DNA of 9,984 bases from an uncultured Clostridia bacterium. Its GTDB lineage: Bacteria; Bacillota; Clostridia; Christensenellales; UBA1242. The notes beneath the pieces were generated by a model. That model made no database searches, was not told the DNA's origin, and saw nothing but the letters and a program-made list of their open reading frames with translations. The stretch spans positions 1 to 9,984 of the forward strand of contig CAKVMF010000023.1 of the NCBI GenBank assembly GCA_934771675.1, given 5' to 3'. Positions 1-6,751 of this stretch are shown piece by piece (position 1 is the first letter of the stretch; each line of letters opens with the position of its first letter). Both the position numbers and the translations under genes were made by a program.

Positions 1-1406
1 GCATCATATGGTTCACCATAACCATAAGTGCCACTGCCGTCATAATTTTGTGAATCATCTTTTCTTTGCATCGAAGAAAGTTTTGTAAGTAATTCATCTG
101 TTATATTTTTAAAATCTTCTTTTGTTAAAATATCGCTTCTTTTGATGTTTGCATCATCTTTAAACAATGTTGAAGACTTTTCACTCTTATTTTCAGAACC
201 GCTTAGATTGTCAATATTTTCATCACTCTCATCCATTGATTCTTCACCAAGTGAATCATCATCGGTAACACCAAGTTTTTCAAGATTCAATTCATCGTCA
301 GAATCTTCATTTTCATCAGTTGATGCAACTCCAATACTCTTCAAAATTTCATCATCAGACTCTTCTTCATCATCAACAGAATCATCTTTTGAAGTTTCAC
401 CTTCATCAGTCAAATCATAATATGGTTTTTCTTCATACTCTTCTACATCATCGTCTTTTTTTGTTCCATTTTTATTGATTTCAACAAATTTCTTATGATT
501 AATTTTTGGAGCATTTTCATTTTTCTCAATTTCTGAAACGCCATTAACTTTAAGTTTTTTGTTTACAGCATCAATATCGTCACCAGAAATATCTGTTTTT
601 GTGAGATTGTCAACATCAAGCTCATCGTCATCGCCCTTTGTTAAATCTTTAATTTCAGTTGAAATAACTTTTTCATTTGGCTTATCTTTAATATTTTGAT
701 TTTCTTTCTCAATCTTTTCAAGTCGAGTTTTTATTTTATCAAGTTCAGAAGAATCAAATCTAAATTTATCACCTTTTGTATCTTCTTGTGCAAGTTTTTC
801 AATATCAAAATCAGATGAAAATCCAAAATTTTCATCTTGTGACGAATCTGGAGTTATCTTTGCAGTAAGATCTCCAAGAGGTTCAAGAATATCATCATTC
901 TCTTCAAACTTGTCTTTAACTTTGGTTTGTTCTTCAAGTTTTGTCATAAAACTATCAAGAGAATATTTTTTGAATTGTGGATCACTAGATGAAAGTTGAT
1001 TGATAGGTTTTTGAAGTTCACTTTTAGCTTGATCCAATTCGTGGTAGCGCTCACTAGCAGCATTCTTTGCCATATAATCTGAAACTGAAAAATTTTCATC
1101 AGTTTCAGTGCTAGTTCCAATAGATTTTTCAGCATCCCTATAGTTTTTATTTTTCCAAGACGAAAAATCGCTCATATCAACAGGAGCAGTTCTTGTTTTT
1201 CTTGGACCAAAAAACTTACCAAATGGAGATGGCTCAAATTTATCACTGAAAGTTTTTCTAACAACTTCAGTTTTTGTTTTTGAAACATCTTTTTTCAAAC
1301 TTGGATCAGACGATAAAATATTAATAACTACTGGTTCATTTTTTGTTTCTCTCATTGCTCTTTTGAAAAGAAACATATCAGAGCCATCTAAGAAAAAATT
1401 ATTCAT
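1..1406 (-). CDS. Acidic, probably disordered protein of unknown function (3' end beyond window)
   Basis: I do not recognise this protein. An open frame starts at ATG 1406-1404 and runs through the left edge without a stop, giving 468 complete codons. A good ribosome binding site (AAGGA, 1413-1417) lies 6 nt upstream, behind a promoter. There is no signal peptide or membrane segment. The first ~110 residues are mixed, with a short hydrophobic start (MNNFFLDGSDMFLFKR) and a basic patch around residues 63-72 (FGPRKTRT). From about residue 110 the chain is dominated by Asp, Glu, Ser, Lys and Asn with few aromatics. Residues 340-405 are extremely acidic, with runs such as DDEEESDDE and DDDSLGEESMDESDE. 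A short motif repeats at 350-360 (SDDEILKSIGV) and 369-380 (SDDELNLEKLGV). The last visible residues are rich in Gly and Tyr (GSGTYGYGEPYD). The continuous frame, ribosome binding site and promoter support a real gene. It could be an unstructured linker of a larger protein whose folded domain lies beyond the edge. Confidence 0.85.
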   Translation of the reverse strand, partial: MNNFFLDGSDMFLFKRAMRETKNEPVVINILSSDPSLKKDVSKTKTEVVRKTFSDKFEPSPFGKFFGPRKTRTAPVDMSDFSSWKNKNYRDAEKSIGTSTETDENFSVSDYMAKNAASERYHELDQAKSELQKPINQLSSSDPQFKKYSLDSFMTKLEEQTKVKDKFEENDDILEPLGDLTAKITPDSSQDENFGFSSDFDIEKLAQEDTKGDKFRFDSSELDKIKTRLEKIEKENQNIKDKPNEKVISTEIKDLTKGDDDELDVDNLTKTDISGDDIDAVNKKLKVNGVSEIEKNENAPKINHKKFVEINKNGTKKDDDVEEYEEKPYYDLTDEGETSKDDSVDDEEESDDEILKSIGVASTDENEDSDDELNLEKLGVTDDDSLGEESMDESDENIDNLSGSENKSEKSSTLFKDDANIKRSDILTKEDFKNITDELLTKLSSMQRKDDSQNYDGSGTYGYGEPYD

Positions 1407-1425
1407 ACAAAATCCTTGATAATTA

Positions 1426-1441
1426 ATACTATATTTAGTAT
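1426..1441. repeat. Perfect 6-bp inverted repeat over the promoter of the acidic-protein gene; possible operator
   Basis: The arms ATACTA (1426-1431) and TAGTAT (1436-1441) are perfect inverted repeats around a 4-nt centre. They cover most of the -10 box (1437-1442) and the predicted transcription start near 1430. The position suits a repressor site. However, short AT-rich palindromes around a TATACT box can arise by chance, so this is only a candidate. Confidence 0.3.
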
Positions 1442-1465
1442 ACATTAATATGAAAATTTTTACAA
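1437..1465 (-). promoter_or_regulatory. Sigma-A-type promoter for the acidic-protein gene
   Basis: On the minus strand, TTGTAA (1460-1465; 4 of 6 consensus bases) is followed by a 17-bp spacer and TATACT (1437-1442; 5 of 6). Transcription would start near 1430, leaving a leader of about 24 nt that contains the AAGGA ribosome binding site. The promoter lies just past the ddl terminator, so this gene appears to be an independent unit. Confidence 0.6.
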
Positions 1466-1489
1466 AACAAAATGACCTTAAAATGTAAA

Positions 1490-1533
1490 AAAAGCAAAAA
1501 AAATTCGTTATAAAACATTATAACGAATTTTTT
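1490..1533 (-). terminator. Rho-independent terminator after ddl
   Basis: A perfect 12-bp inverted repeat (1501-1512 with 1519-1530; left arm AAATTCGTTATA) encloses a 6-nt loop. On the minus strand it is followed by a long T-rich tract (complement of the A-run at about 1490-1500). It begins directly after the ddl stop codon at 1534-1536. The stem is AT-rich, so it may be weaker than the murF terminator. A T-run also follows on the plus strand, but no plus-strand gene ends here. Confidence 0.85.
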
Positions 1534-2694
1534 CTATTCCAAAACAGTAGTTGAAAATTCATCTTTAAACATACTTGCTTTTATTTTGTTAAACGCTGCA
1601 TCGTCAATCAAATTTTCAACGAGTTTGTTAACCAAAATTGTGTTTTCTTTAAAGAAATAAAATGCCAATGAACCAGGTATAGAATTTACTTCACAAACAT
1701 AAAGTTTGCCATTTTGTTCATCAAACAAAAAATCGATTCTAACAATACCTGTCAAACCCAACGAAACAAATATCTTTTTTGCAAGTGCTTGAATTTTGTT
1801 TCGAAGTTCTTCTGGAATATCTGCAGGGAGTCGCCTAAGTTGACTAGCCATAGAATTCTTCAATCCTCCACCAAGTTTTCCTGACTTTTTCCCTCCCGCA
1901 AGATACTTGTCTGAAAATGATAAAATTTCATGTTCTTTGAGTGGTTCATCAATTTCAGAAACAACAAAATTATCGATATTCCCCATAACAGCAATGTTAA
2001 ATTCTCGAGTGTTTGAAACGTATTTTTCAATCAAAACTTCATCGTCAAATTCAAATGCGGACTTAATTTTTTCATAAAAATCTTCCATCGTTTCTGCAAC
2101 AAACATCCCTATTGAACTTCCACCATTGTTTGGTTTTATCACAACCGGAAACTTCATGAGTCTAAGCAAAAGTTCTAATTTTTTCTTGCTACAATCAAGT
2201 TCTTTTGATGTTATTTTAAACCCCTTCACAACTGGAACAGACAAACCTTTCATGGTCTGCTTAAACAAAAATTTATTCATACAAATTGCAAGCGAATCGA
2301 ATTTCCCAGCACTTGAAAAAATACCAAACTGCTCTAAAAAAGCAACAAGTTTCCCATTTTCACCCAAACTTCCGTGACACGCAAAAACTGCAAGTTCTGC
2401 CATCATATATTCTTTGAGTCCAAACAAACTTTTTACAAACAATTTGTTATTTTCGCCAGAAACAAAAACAACTTCTTTAAACCTTTTATTTTTCGTTATA
2501 TCAGACTTTTTTGCAAAATCTTTCAAGATAAGTTTTTCATTGCTGTAAACAAAAAAGTGATTGGTTCTTGAAACATAGAGAGGAACAAGATTCACATCAT
2601 CTAGTTTTGTTTTGTTAAAAATTTGAGATGCTGTAACAACCGAAATATCGTGTTCATATGATCTTCCACCAAATACCAATAAAACATTTTTCAT
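1534..2694 (-). CDS. ddl: D-alanine--D-alanine ligase
   Basis: This ATP-grasp enzyme joins two D-alanines in the cytoplasm; MurF then adds the dipeptide to the peptidoglycan precursor. It has 386 residues, somewhat longer than most family members. By eye the family motifs run in order: FGGRSYEHD (8-16, Glu14), HGSLGENG (107-114, where HGxxGEDG is usual), KPNNGGSSIG (187-196), the KY pair in SDKYLAGG (261-268), RIDF (319-322) and EVNSIPGS (335-342). Glu14, Ser193 and Tyr264 match the Glu-Ser-Tyr triad of E. coli DdlB. The tyrosine argues for D-Ala-D-Ala rather than D-Ala-D-Lac synthesis. Residues 266-290 form a Gly/Lys-rich stretch longer than in DdlB, and the usual EGSS is GGSS here. The start has AGGAG 7 nt upstream. 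The gene sits just after murF but has its own promoter and terminators on both sides. Confidence 0.93.
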   Translation of the reverse strand: MKNVLLVFGGRSYEHDISVVTASQIFNKTKLDDVNLVPLYVSRTNHFFVYSNEKLILKDFAKKSDITKNKRFKEVVFVSGENNKLFVKSLFGLKEYMMAELAVFACHGSLGENGKLVAFLEQFGIFSSAGKFDSLAICMNKFLFKQTMKGLSVPVVKGFKITSKELDCSKKKLELLLRLMKFPVVIKPNNGGSSIGMFVAETMEDFYEKIKSAFEFDDEVLIEKYVSNTREFNIAVMGNIDNFVVSEIDEPLKEHEILSFSDKYLAGGKKSGKLGGGLKNSMASQLRRLPADIPEELRNKIQALAKKIFVSLGLTGIVRIDFLFDEQNGKLYVCEVNSIPGSLAFYFFKENTILVNKLVENLIDDAAFNKIKASMFKDEFSTTVLE

Positions 2695-2711
2695 ATATTT
2701 TCTCCTACCAT

Positions 2712-2741
2712 ATAATATGAAAATGTTGAATATTTTGTTAA
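2712..2741 (-). promoter_or_regulatory. Promoter of ddl
   Basis: On the minus strand, TTAACA (2736-2741; 5 of 6) is followed by an 18-bp spacer and TATTAT (2712-2717; 5 of 6). It lies between the murF terminator and the ddl ribosome binding site (AGGAG, ending 7 nt before ATG 2694). The predicted leader is very short, about 10-12 nt, just enough to include the binding site. Confidence 0.55.
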
Positions 2742-2750
2742 TTTGAGCAC

Positions 2751-2773
2751 AAAAAAACAGGGTTTTTACCCTG
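2751..2773 (-). terminator. Strong rho-independent terminator after murF
   Basis: The stem CAGGGT/ACCCTG (2758-2763 with 2768-2773) has a 4-nt loop. On the minus strand it is followed directly by seven T residues (complement of 2751-2757). It lies 10 nt past the murF stop codon and marks the end of the tsaE-to-murF unit. The GC-rich stem stands out against the AT-rich background. Confidence 0.92.
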
Positions 2774-2783
2774 CTTAAAATTT

Positions 2784-4445
2784 TTATGAATAGTTGTCAG
2801 GCAAATCATTTTCAAACAAAACAACATCATCTGTTGTTGCAAGTTTGTTTAACATTTGAACTGCTTGAGTCAAATTTGCAACCTGTATAACTTTTGATTT
2901 ATCAAATTTTGCATCTTCAAGTCCTGATGATATAGCTTCAAAATTTACAGTGCTGTCAATAATAACGCAGTCTGCAACAGCCGCCAAATCTTTTCCAAAT
3001 TCAAAATTAGAATTATATTGTTCAAGTCCAAGTTCAACAAGCCCAGGAGTTATAACAAATTTCTTTCCGTCAAATTTTGAAAGCACATCCAAACTTGCCT
3101 TGCTTCCAGCAACAGAACTGTTATACGCATCATCAATAATTGTGTAGGTGCTGGTAGATTTAACAATTTCAAGTCTGTGCGGAATGGTCACAAGTTTTTC
3201 AATTGCAAGTGAAATATCTTTTAATTCAACACCCATTTTAAGAGCAACAATTGCCGCAATCAAAATATTTGAAATATTATGATTACCCAAAAGTATTGTT
3301 TTGCAATGAACGGTTTCACCATCATAGGTCAAATCAAAAGTTGAACCATTTTTGCCTGTTTTTATATTAGTTGCAACCACTGCTGATTGCTTTTCGTTTA
3401 AAATTGAAACAGTAATAGCATTTTTGTAATTTTCTGCGAGTTTTTGAGAACCTTCACTATCAGTGTTAATGAAAAGCTCACCATTGTTTTTTGTTACAAA
3501 TTCTGCAAGCTCACCCTTTGTTTTCAATATTGTTTCAACTGAACCAAAAGTTAACAAATGCTGATTTCCAATACCAGTGATAACCCCAATTTGTGGATTG
3601 ATCATTTGGCAAAGTTCTTCAATGTCACGTTGCTGTTTTGCACCCATTTCTGCAATAAAAATCTGATCATTTTTAGACAAATTTGACAGAATAGTTTTTG
3701 CCAGTCCTAGTGGCGTATTGAAACTAGCAGGAGTTATGCAAGTTTTGTATTTTACAGAAAGAAAACTATTTAAAATATTTTTAACAGTCGTTTTTCCGTA
3801 TGAACCAGTTATTCCAATAATCTTCAAATCTTTCATAGATTGAAGTTTTTTCTTTGCTTTTCGAACATATGAGTTTGCTATCATTTTTTCAACCGGATAT
3901 GTGATGAAATATGCCAAGAAAACAAATATCGGAAGCATAATAGGAATGATACCAACCAAGCCGTATGAAAGATATGGCACATACATAAATCCAACATACA
4001 AAGTTACAAGCGAAAATAATAAAACCAAAATTGTGTAAACAACAACAAGTCTAGTCATACGTTTCGTATATTTAAGTGGAGTTTTTTGTTTTGCGGTAAA
4101 CAAGTTTGTAATGAATATTGACGAAAACAAAATATAGAACAAAATTGAAACATACTTCAAAAATTTCACATCAACCAAAAAGTCAGCAAGCAAAACGTTG
4201 GTCATAAGCATTGAAGCAAGTGACAAAAATGATAACATAAAAAGTCTTGAAATATAAGAGTATTTTGTTTCTTTAAACCACCTGCAATACCCACGGAGTT
4301 TGTAACCAGTAAGTTGCAACATTTGTAGTAATTTGTAACCAACGAAAATCATGAGCACAGCTGACAAAATTGCAATGACACAAATCATCGTTATGTCATA
4401 TTTATTTTGAAATCCAAGTGGAAGCGACAAAAATAAATTATTCAT
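2784..4445 (-). CDS. murF: Membrane-anchored MurF-type ligase (UDP-MurNAc-tripeptide--D-Ala-D-Ala ligase)
   Basis: MurF adds D-Ala-D-Ala to the muramyl tripeptide in the last cytoplasmic ligation of peptidoglycan precursor synthesis. Residues 208-553 form the Mur ligase core: P-loop TGSYGKTT (213-220), EMGAKQQRDIEEL (266-278), KTKGE (308-312, with the likely carbamylated lysine), LGNHNISN (386-393), IPHRLE (421-426) and IDDAYNSS (437-444). The last two are MurF-like. The first ~200 residues are unusual. Instead of the soluble substrate-binding domain there are five hydrophobic segments, roughly 17-40, 66-90, 96-117, 132-153 and 160-183. Basic loops at 45-66, 118-132 and 186-200 put the catalytic part in the cytoplasm and the N-terminus outside. 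The protein ends FENDLPDNYS. At 553 residues it is about 100 longer than soluble MurF. GAGG lies 5 nt before the start, 21 nt after the hydrolase gene, and ddl follows. A different Mur-ligase specificity cannot be excluded, but ddl next door favours MurF. Confidence 0.88.
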   Translation of the reverse strand: MNNLFLSLPLGFQNKYDITMICVIAILSAVLMIFVGYKLLQMLQLTGYKLRGYCRWFKETKYSYISRLFMLSFLSLASMLMTNVLLADFLVDVKFLKYVSILFYILFSSIFITNLFTAKQKTPLKYTKRMTRLVVVYTILVLLFSLVTLYVGFMYVPYLSYGLVGIIPIMLPIFVFLAYFITYPVEKMIANSYVRKAKKKLQSMKDLKIIGITGSYGKTTVKNILNSFLSVKYKTCITPASFNTPLGLAKTILSNLSKNDQIFIAEMGAKQQRDIEELCQMINPQIGVITGIGNQHLLTFGSVETILKTKGELAEFVTKNNGELFINTDSEGSQKLAENYKNAITVSILNEKQSAVVATNIKTGKNGSTFDLTYDGETVHCKTILLGNHNISNILIAAIVALKMGVELKDISLAIEKLVTIPHRLEIVKSTSTYTIIDDAYNSSVAGSKASLDVLSKFDGKKFVITPGLVELGLEQYNSNFEFGKDLAAVADCVIIDSTVNFEAISSGLEDAKFDKSKVIQVANLTQAVQMLNKLATTDDVVLFENDLPDNYS

Positions 4446-4466
4446 ATAAACCTCAATATTATTTTA

Positions 4467-5186
4467 TTAATTTCTAACAAAAGTGTCAAGAATAAATAAG
4501 AAATCTTCCCTTTTGTCCAAATAAGAAAAATGCCCAGCATTTTTAAACATTATTAGCTTTGAATTTTTAATTAGTTTGTGGAGCTTTTTCGCCATATATG
4601 GTTTTGTTTCTTTGTCCTTATCGCCCCAAACAATCAAAGTTTTGCAATTTATAGTTTTTGCATTTTCAGACAAATCTTCATTTACAATTTTTATAAAAGT
4701 TGCTTTCATAATATCAGAGAGCTTTTTGTAATCACTAGAGCCAAACTTTTCTAGTATTTTCATGAGCCTTTCGTTTTTGCTGGCTCGCTGTTTTAGTCTT
4801 TTATAGTGCCAAACTTTAAGGTGATACGAAATTCCACGTTTTGGTTTTATTCCAGCAGAATCAACCAAACATAGTTTTAAACTAGAATATTCATTTTGAA
4901 ACAAATGGCAAAATTTGATTGCAACTCTTCCCCCAAAGGAATGCCCCACCAAAATCAAATTTTCAATTTCAAATTCACTCAAAAGATTTTTAAGCTCACT
5001 TGCATAGTCAAAAACTGAATATGCTTTTGATGGTTCAGGAGTTTTTCCAAAACCAGCAAAATCAACATAAATCAAACTGAAATCTGGAAAGTAATTTTTT
5101 GTCCATAAAAATGAATCAATGCTTCCACCCCAGCCATGCAAGAAAACTATAAAATTTTTACTCGAACCAAATTTAACAAAATTCAT
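4467..5186 (-). CDS. Alpha/beta hydrolase, substrate unknown
   Basis: This is a 239-residue alpha/beta-hydrolase-fold protein, probably a cytoplasmic esterase or amidase; the substrate cannot be read from the sequence. Visible landmarks are the oxyanion-hole motif HGWGG (17-21), DFAGFGKT (42-49), the nucleophile elbow GHSFGG (81-86, Ser83), WGDKDKET (187-194, probable catalytic Asp191) and AGHFSYLD (217-224, catalytic His219). The triad is therefore complete. A Lys/Arg-rich helical stretch (114-146) fills the usual cap position. There is no signal peptide. The gene starts 12 nt after the rimI stop and ends 21 nt before murF, so it is inside the operon. Its ribosome binding site is poor (GTGG only), which suggests coupling to translation of rimI. 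The setting hints at a role tied to the cell envelope, but this is only inference. Confidence 0.87.
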   Translation of the reverse strand: MNFVKFGSSKNFIVFLHGWGGSIDSFLWTKNYFPDFSLIYVDFAGFGKTPEPSKAYSVFDYASELKNLLSEFEIENLILVGHSFGGRVAIKFCHLFQNEYSSLKLCLVDSAGIKPKRGISYHLKVWHYKRLKQRASKNERLMKILEKFGSSDYKKLSDIMKATFIKIVNEDLSENAKTINCKTLIVWGDKDKETKPYMAKKLHKLIKNSKLIMFKNAGHFSYLDKREDFLFILDTFVRN

Positions 5187-5198
5187 TAAACCACAAAA

Positions 5199-5639
5199 TC
5201 AAATTTTAAAAACATACTTCATTAAAATGGCATCATTATCACCATAATAATTTTTTCTTTCATGATATTTTTCAAAACCAAAATTTTTGTAAAGATTAAT
5301 TGCTACATTATTTATACTATTCACTTCAAGAAAAATGGTTTCTACATTTTTTTGCTTGCACAAGTCAAAGAAATAATTCATCAAAATTTTTGAATAACCT
5401 TTTCCTTGATATTCTTTCTTTATTGCAATGTCAAAAAGTTCCGCTTCAGGTGAAACAATTGAACATTCAAAAAAACCCACAACCTGATTTTCATCAAGCA
5501 AAACATAATACGCAAGCGTTTCACTTTCAAGTGTTTTTTGAATGCTATCTAGTGAACATTTACCAATCAAATTTGACTCAATTTCAAAAATGTCCTGAAC
5601 ATATTTCTTTTGAAGTTTTTGGATTTTCAGATTAGACAT
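5199..5639 (-). CDS. rimI: GNAT acetyltransferase, probable ribosomal protein S18 N-alpha-acetyltransferase
   Basis: RimI-type GNAT enzymes transfer acetyl from acetyl-CoA to the N-terminal alanine of ribosomal protein S18. From ATG 5639 the product is 146 residues, the usual RimI size. The acetyl-CoA loop is at 77-86 (YQGKGYSKIL). The RimI signature follows: FLEVNSINNVAINLYKNFGF (103-122), then ERKNYYGDNDAILM (127-140). Glu105 and Tyr117 appear to match the catalytic pair of E. coli RimI. An in-frame ATG at 5672 would add 11 residues, but 5639 has GGAGA (5646-5650) at good spacing and overlaps the tsaB stop by 8 bp, as expected for translational coupling. The tsaE-tsaB-rimI order is common in bacteria and supports the name. 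Acetylation of another N-terminus remains possible. Confidence 0.88.
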   Translation of the reverse strand: MSNLKIQKLQKKYVQDIFEIESNLIGKCSLDSIQKTLESETLAYYVLLDENQVVGFFECSIVSPEAELFDIAIKKEYQGKGYSKILMNYFFDLCKQKNVETIFLEVNSINNVAINLYKNFGFEKYHERKNYYGDNDAILMKYVFKI

Positions 5640-6279
5640 TTGTCTTCTCCAAAAGTTTCTTTTCTCTTTCAATTTCTGCTTGAGCAGCTCTCAAATATAT
5701 TGGCGAAATTTGTTCAAGTTTTATATCCTTACCAGATTCAATCAAACTTAAAAACGCAAAATTTGTTTCATTTTTAGCAATTTGACATTGTTTTTCATCC
5801 AAATTTAACATTTTTTGCACTTTTTCATTTTGCACATAAATTTCAAAATTACCTTTTTCAATCATTTGTTTAACTTCAGAAACCTTTTCACATGAATCAG
5901 CAAACTTACCATTTTCACATTTTCTAACATAAACAAAATCTGAAAATCCTTCCAAAATTAAAAGATGATTTTTTTCATTATTAGTCTGATAACAATCAAA
6001 ATTTGAAAGTGTCCAAATCTTAAAATTGTTGACAACGGCCAACCCCTTTGCAATTGAAATAGCAACACGAATTCCAGTAAAACTTCCAGGACCTACACAA
6101 ACACAAAGATTATCAATTTGATTTATTTTTATATTTGCAGATTTCAAAAGTTCATCCAACGAAACCAAAAGTTCATCTGTATGTTTTTTTTGATTTTCAT
6201 CAATCTTTGAATACAATCCATTTTCAGTTTTTAATATAATGCTCATCCCATGTGAGCAATCTAAAATTAAATTTATCAT
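5632..6279 (-). CDS. tsaB: tRNA t6A biosynthesis protein TsaB
   Basis: TsaB is the non-catalytic partner of TsaD and TsaE in making N6-threonylcarbamoyladenosine at position 37 of ANN-decoding tRNAs. The 215-residue product has the ASKHA-type N-terminus (ILDCSH, 5-10), KKHTDELL (31-38), the hallmark GPGSFTGIR (63-71) and the C-terminal PIYLRAAQAE (193-202). The middle part (100-170) is poorly conserved, as is common in TsaB. The start is 4 nt after the tsaE stop, and its ribosome binding site (AAAGG, 6287-6291) lies within the last codons of tsaE. The gene overlaps rimI by 8 bp. TsaD is not in the window and must be encoded elsewhere. Confidence 0.94.
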   Translation of the reverse strand: MINLILDCSHGMSIILKTENGLYSKIDENQKKHTDELLVSLDELLKSANIKINQIDNLCVCVGPGSFTGIRVAISIAKGLAVVNNFKIWTLSNFDCYQTNNEKNHLLILEGFSDFVYVRKCENGKFADSCEKVSEVKQMIEKGNFEIYVQNEKVQKMLNLDEKQCQIAKNETNFAFLSLIESGKDIKLEQISPIYLRAAQAEIEREKKLLEKTNV

Positions 6280-6283
6280 AAAA

Positions 6284-6700
6284 TTACCTTTCTATCTCTA
6301 TTCTTCTTTTATTATCATCAACCTTAAAAATATTTACTTTGATTGAATTTTCAGGAAAGATTCCTTCAACTCTTGTTGGCCATTCAACCAAACAAATTGC
6401 ATCTGAATATAAATACTCTTCAATTCCAATTGCATATAGTTCACTTTCATCTGAAATTCTATATAAATCAAAATGATAAATAGTTGGATTTGTTTTGTAT
6501 TCATTCACAATAACAAAAGTTGGTGAAACAGCAATTTCTTTTCCACCTGAAAGTTCAAAAACAACACCCTTTGAAAAGACAGTTTTGCCAGCACCCAAAT
6601 CTCCGTCAAGCAAAACAACATCCCCAGGTTTTAATGTTTTTGCAAATTTTCTTGCAACCAAAATAGTTTCTTCATTAGAGTTAGTTAAATATTCTTCCAT
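6284..6700 (-). CDS. tsaE: tRNA t6A biosynthesis ATPase TsaE
   Basis: TsaE is the small P-loop ATPase that drives the TsaBDE cycle of t6A synthesis. The 138-residue product has Walker A GDLGAGKT (33-40), SPTF (59-62), HFDLYR (76-81) and LVEWPTRVEG (104-113), all characteristic of the family and in the usual order. It is the first gene of the five-gene unit. AAGGA lies just upstream of ATG 6700, and the extended -10 promoter is about 17 nt upstream, giving a very short leader. Confidence 0.96.
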   Translation of the reverse strand: MEEYLTNSNEETILVARKFAKTLKPGDVVLLDGDLGAGKTVFSKGVVFELSGGKEIAVSPTFVIVNEYKTNPTIYHFDLYRISDESELYAIGIEEYLYSDAICLVEWPTRVEGIFPENSIKVNIFKVDDNKRRIEIER

Positions 6701-6716
6701 AAAATTCCTTGCACTT

Positions 6717-6725
6717 ATTATACCA
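6717..6725 (-). promoter_or_regulatory. Extended -10 promoter for the tsaE-tsaB-rimI-hydrolase-murF unit
   Basis: The minus strand reads TGGTATAAT, a perfect TATAAT (6717-6722) with the extended TGn element (6723-6725). No good -35 hexamer is seen at 16-18 bp, which is acceptable for extended -10 promoters. Transcription would start near 6710, so the leader is only about 10 nt and begins at the AAGGA site. It sits in the 51-bp gap after deoC. I see no terminator in that gap, so read-through from deoC is also possible. Confidence 0.65.
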
Positions 6726-6751
6726 CAATAAAATATTTTTGAATAGTGTTT

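Noticed and set aside
142..420. Plus-strand open frame of 92 codons, very rich in serine
   Set aside because: It is the antisense image of the Asp/Glu/Ser-rich region of the acidic protein on the minus strand; GAT, GAA and TCA codons read backwards give serine-rich low-complexity sequence. No ribosome binding site.
944..1135. Minus-strand frame of 63 codons
   Set aside because: Lies inside the acidic-protein gene in another frame, with no promoter or ribosome binding site of its own.
2126..2571. Two plus-strand frames of 83 and 65 codons
   Set aside because: Both are antisense to the well-supported ddl gene and resemble no protein I know.
2784..4445. Reading the ligase as MurT, MurE or cyanophycin synthetase
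   Set aside because: The IPHRLE and IDDAYNSS motifs and the neighbouring ddl fit MurF. There is no GatD-like partner, no MurT C-terminal domain and no fused ATP-grasp domain.
5300..5635. Plus-strand frame of 111 codons
   Set aside because: Antisense to rimI, whose motifs are unambiguous. The frame has no family motifs and arises from AT-rich composition.
5640..5672. Longer rimI start at ATG 5672
   Set aside because: It would add a non-conserved basic 11-residue tail inside tsaB, while ATG 5639 has a good ribosome binding site and gives the usual RimI length.
6495..6731. Plus-strand frame of 78 codons
   Set aside because: Antisense to tsaE, including its Walker A region, and runs into the tsaE promoter gap.
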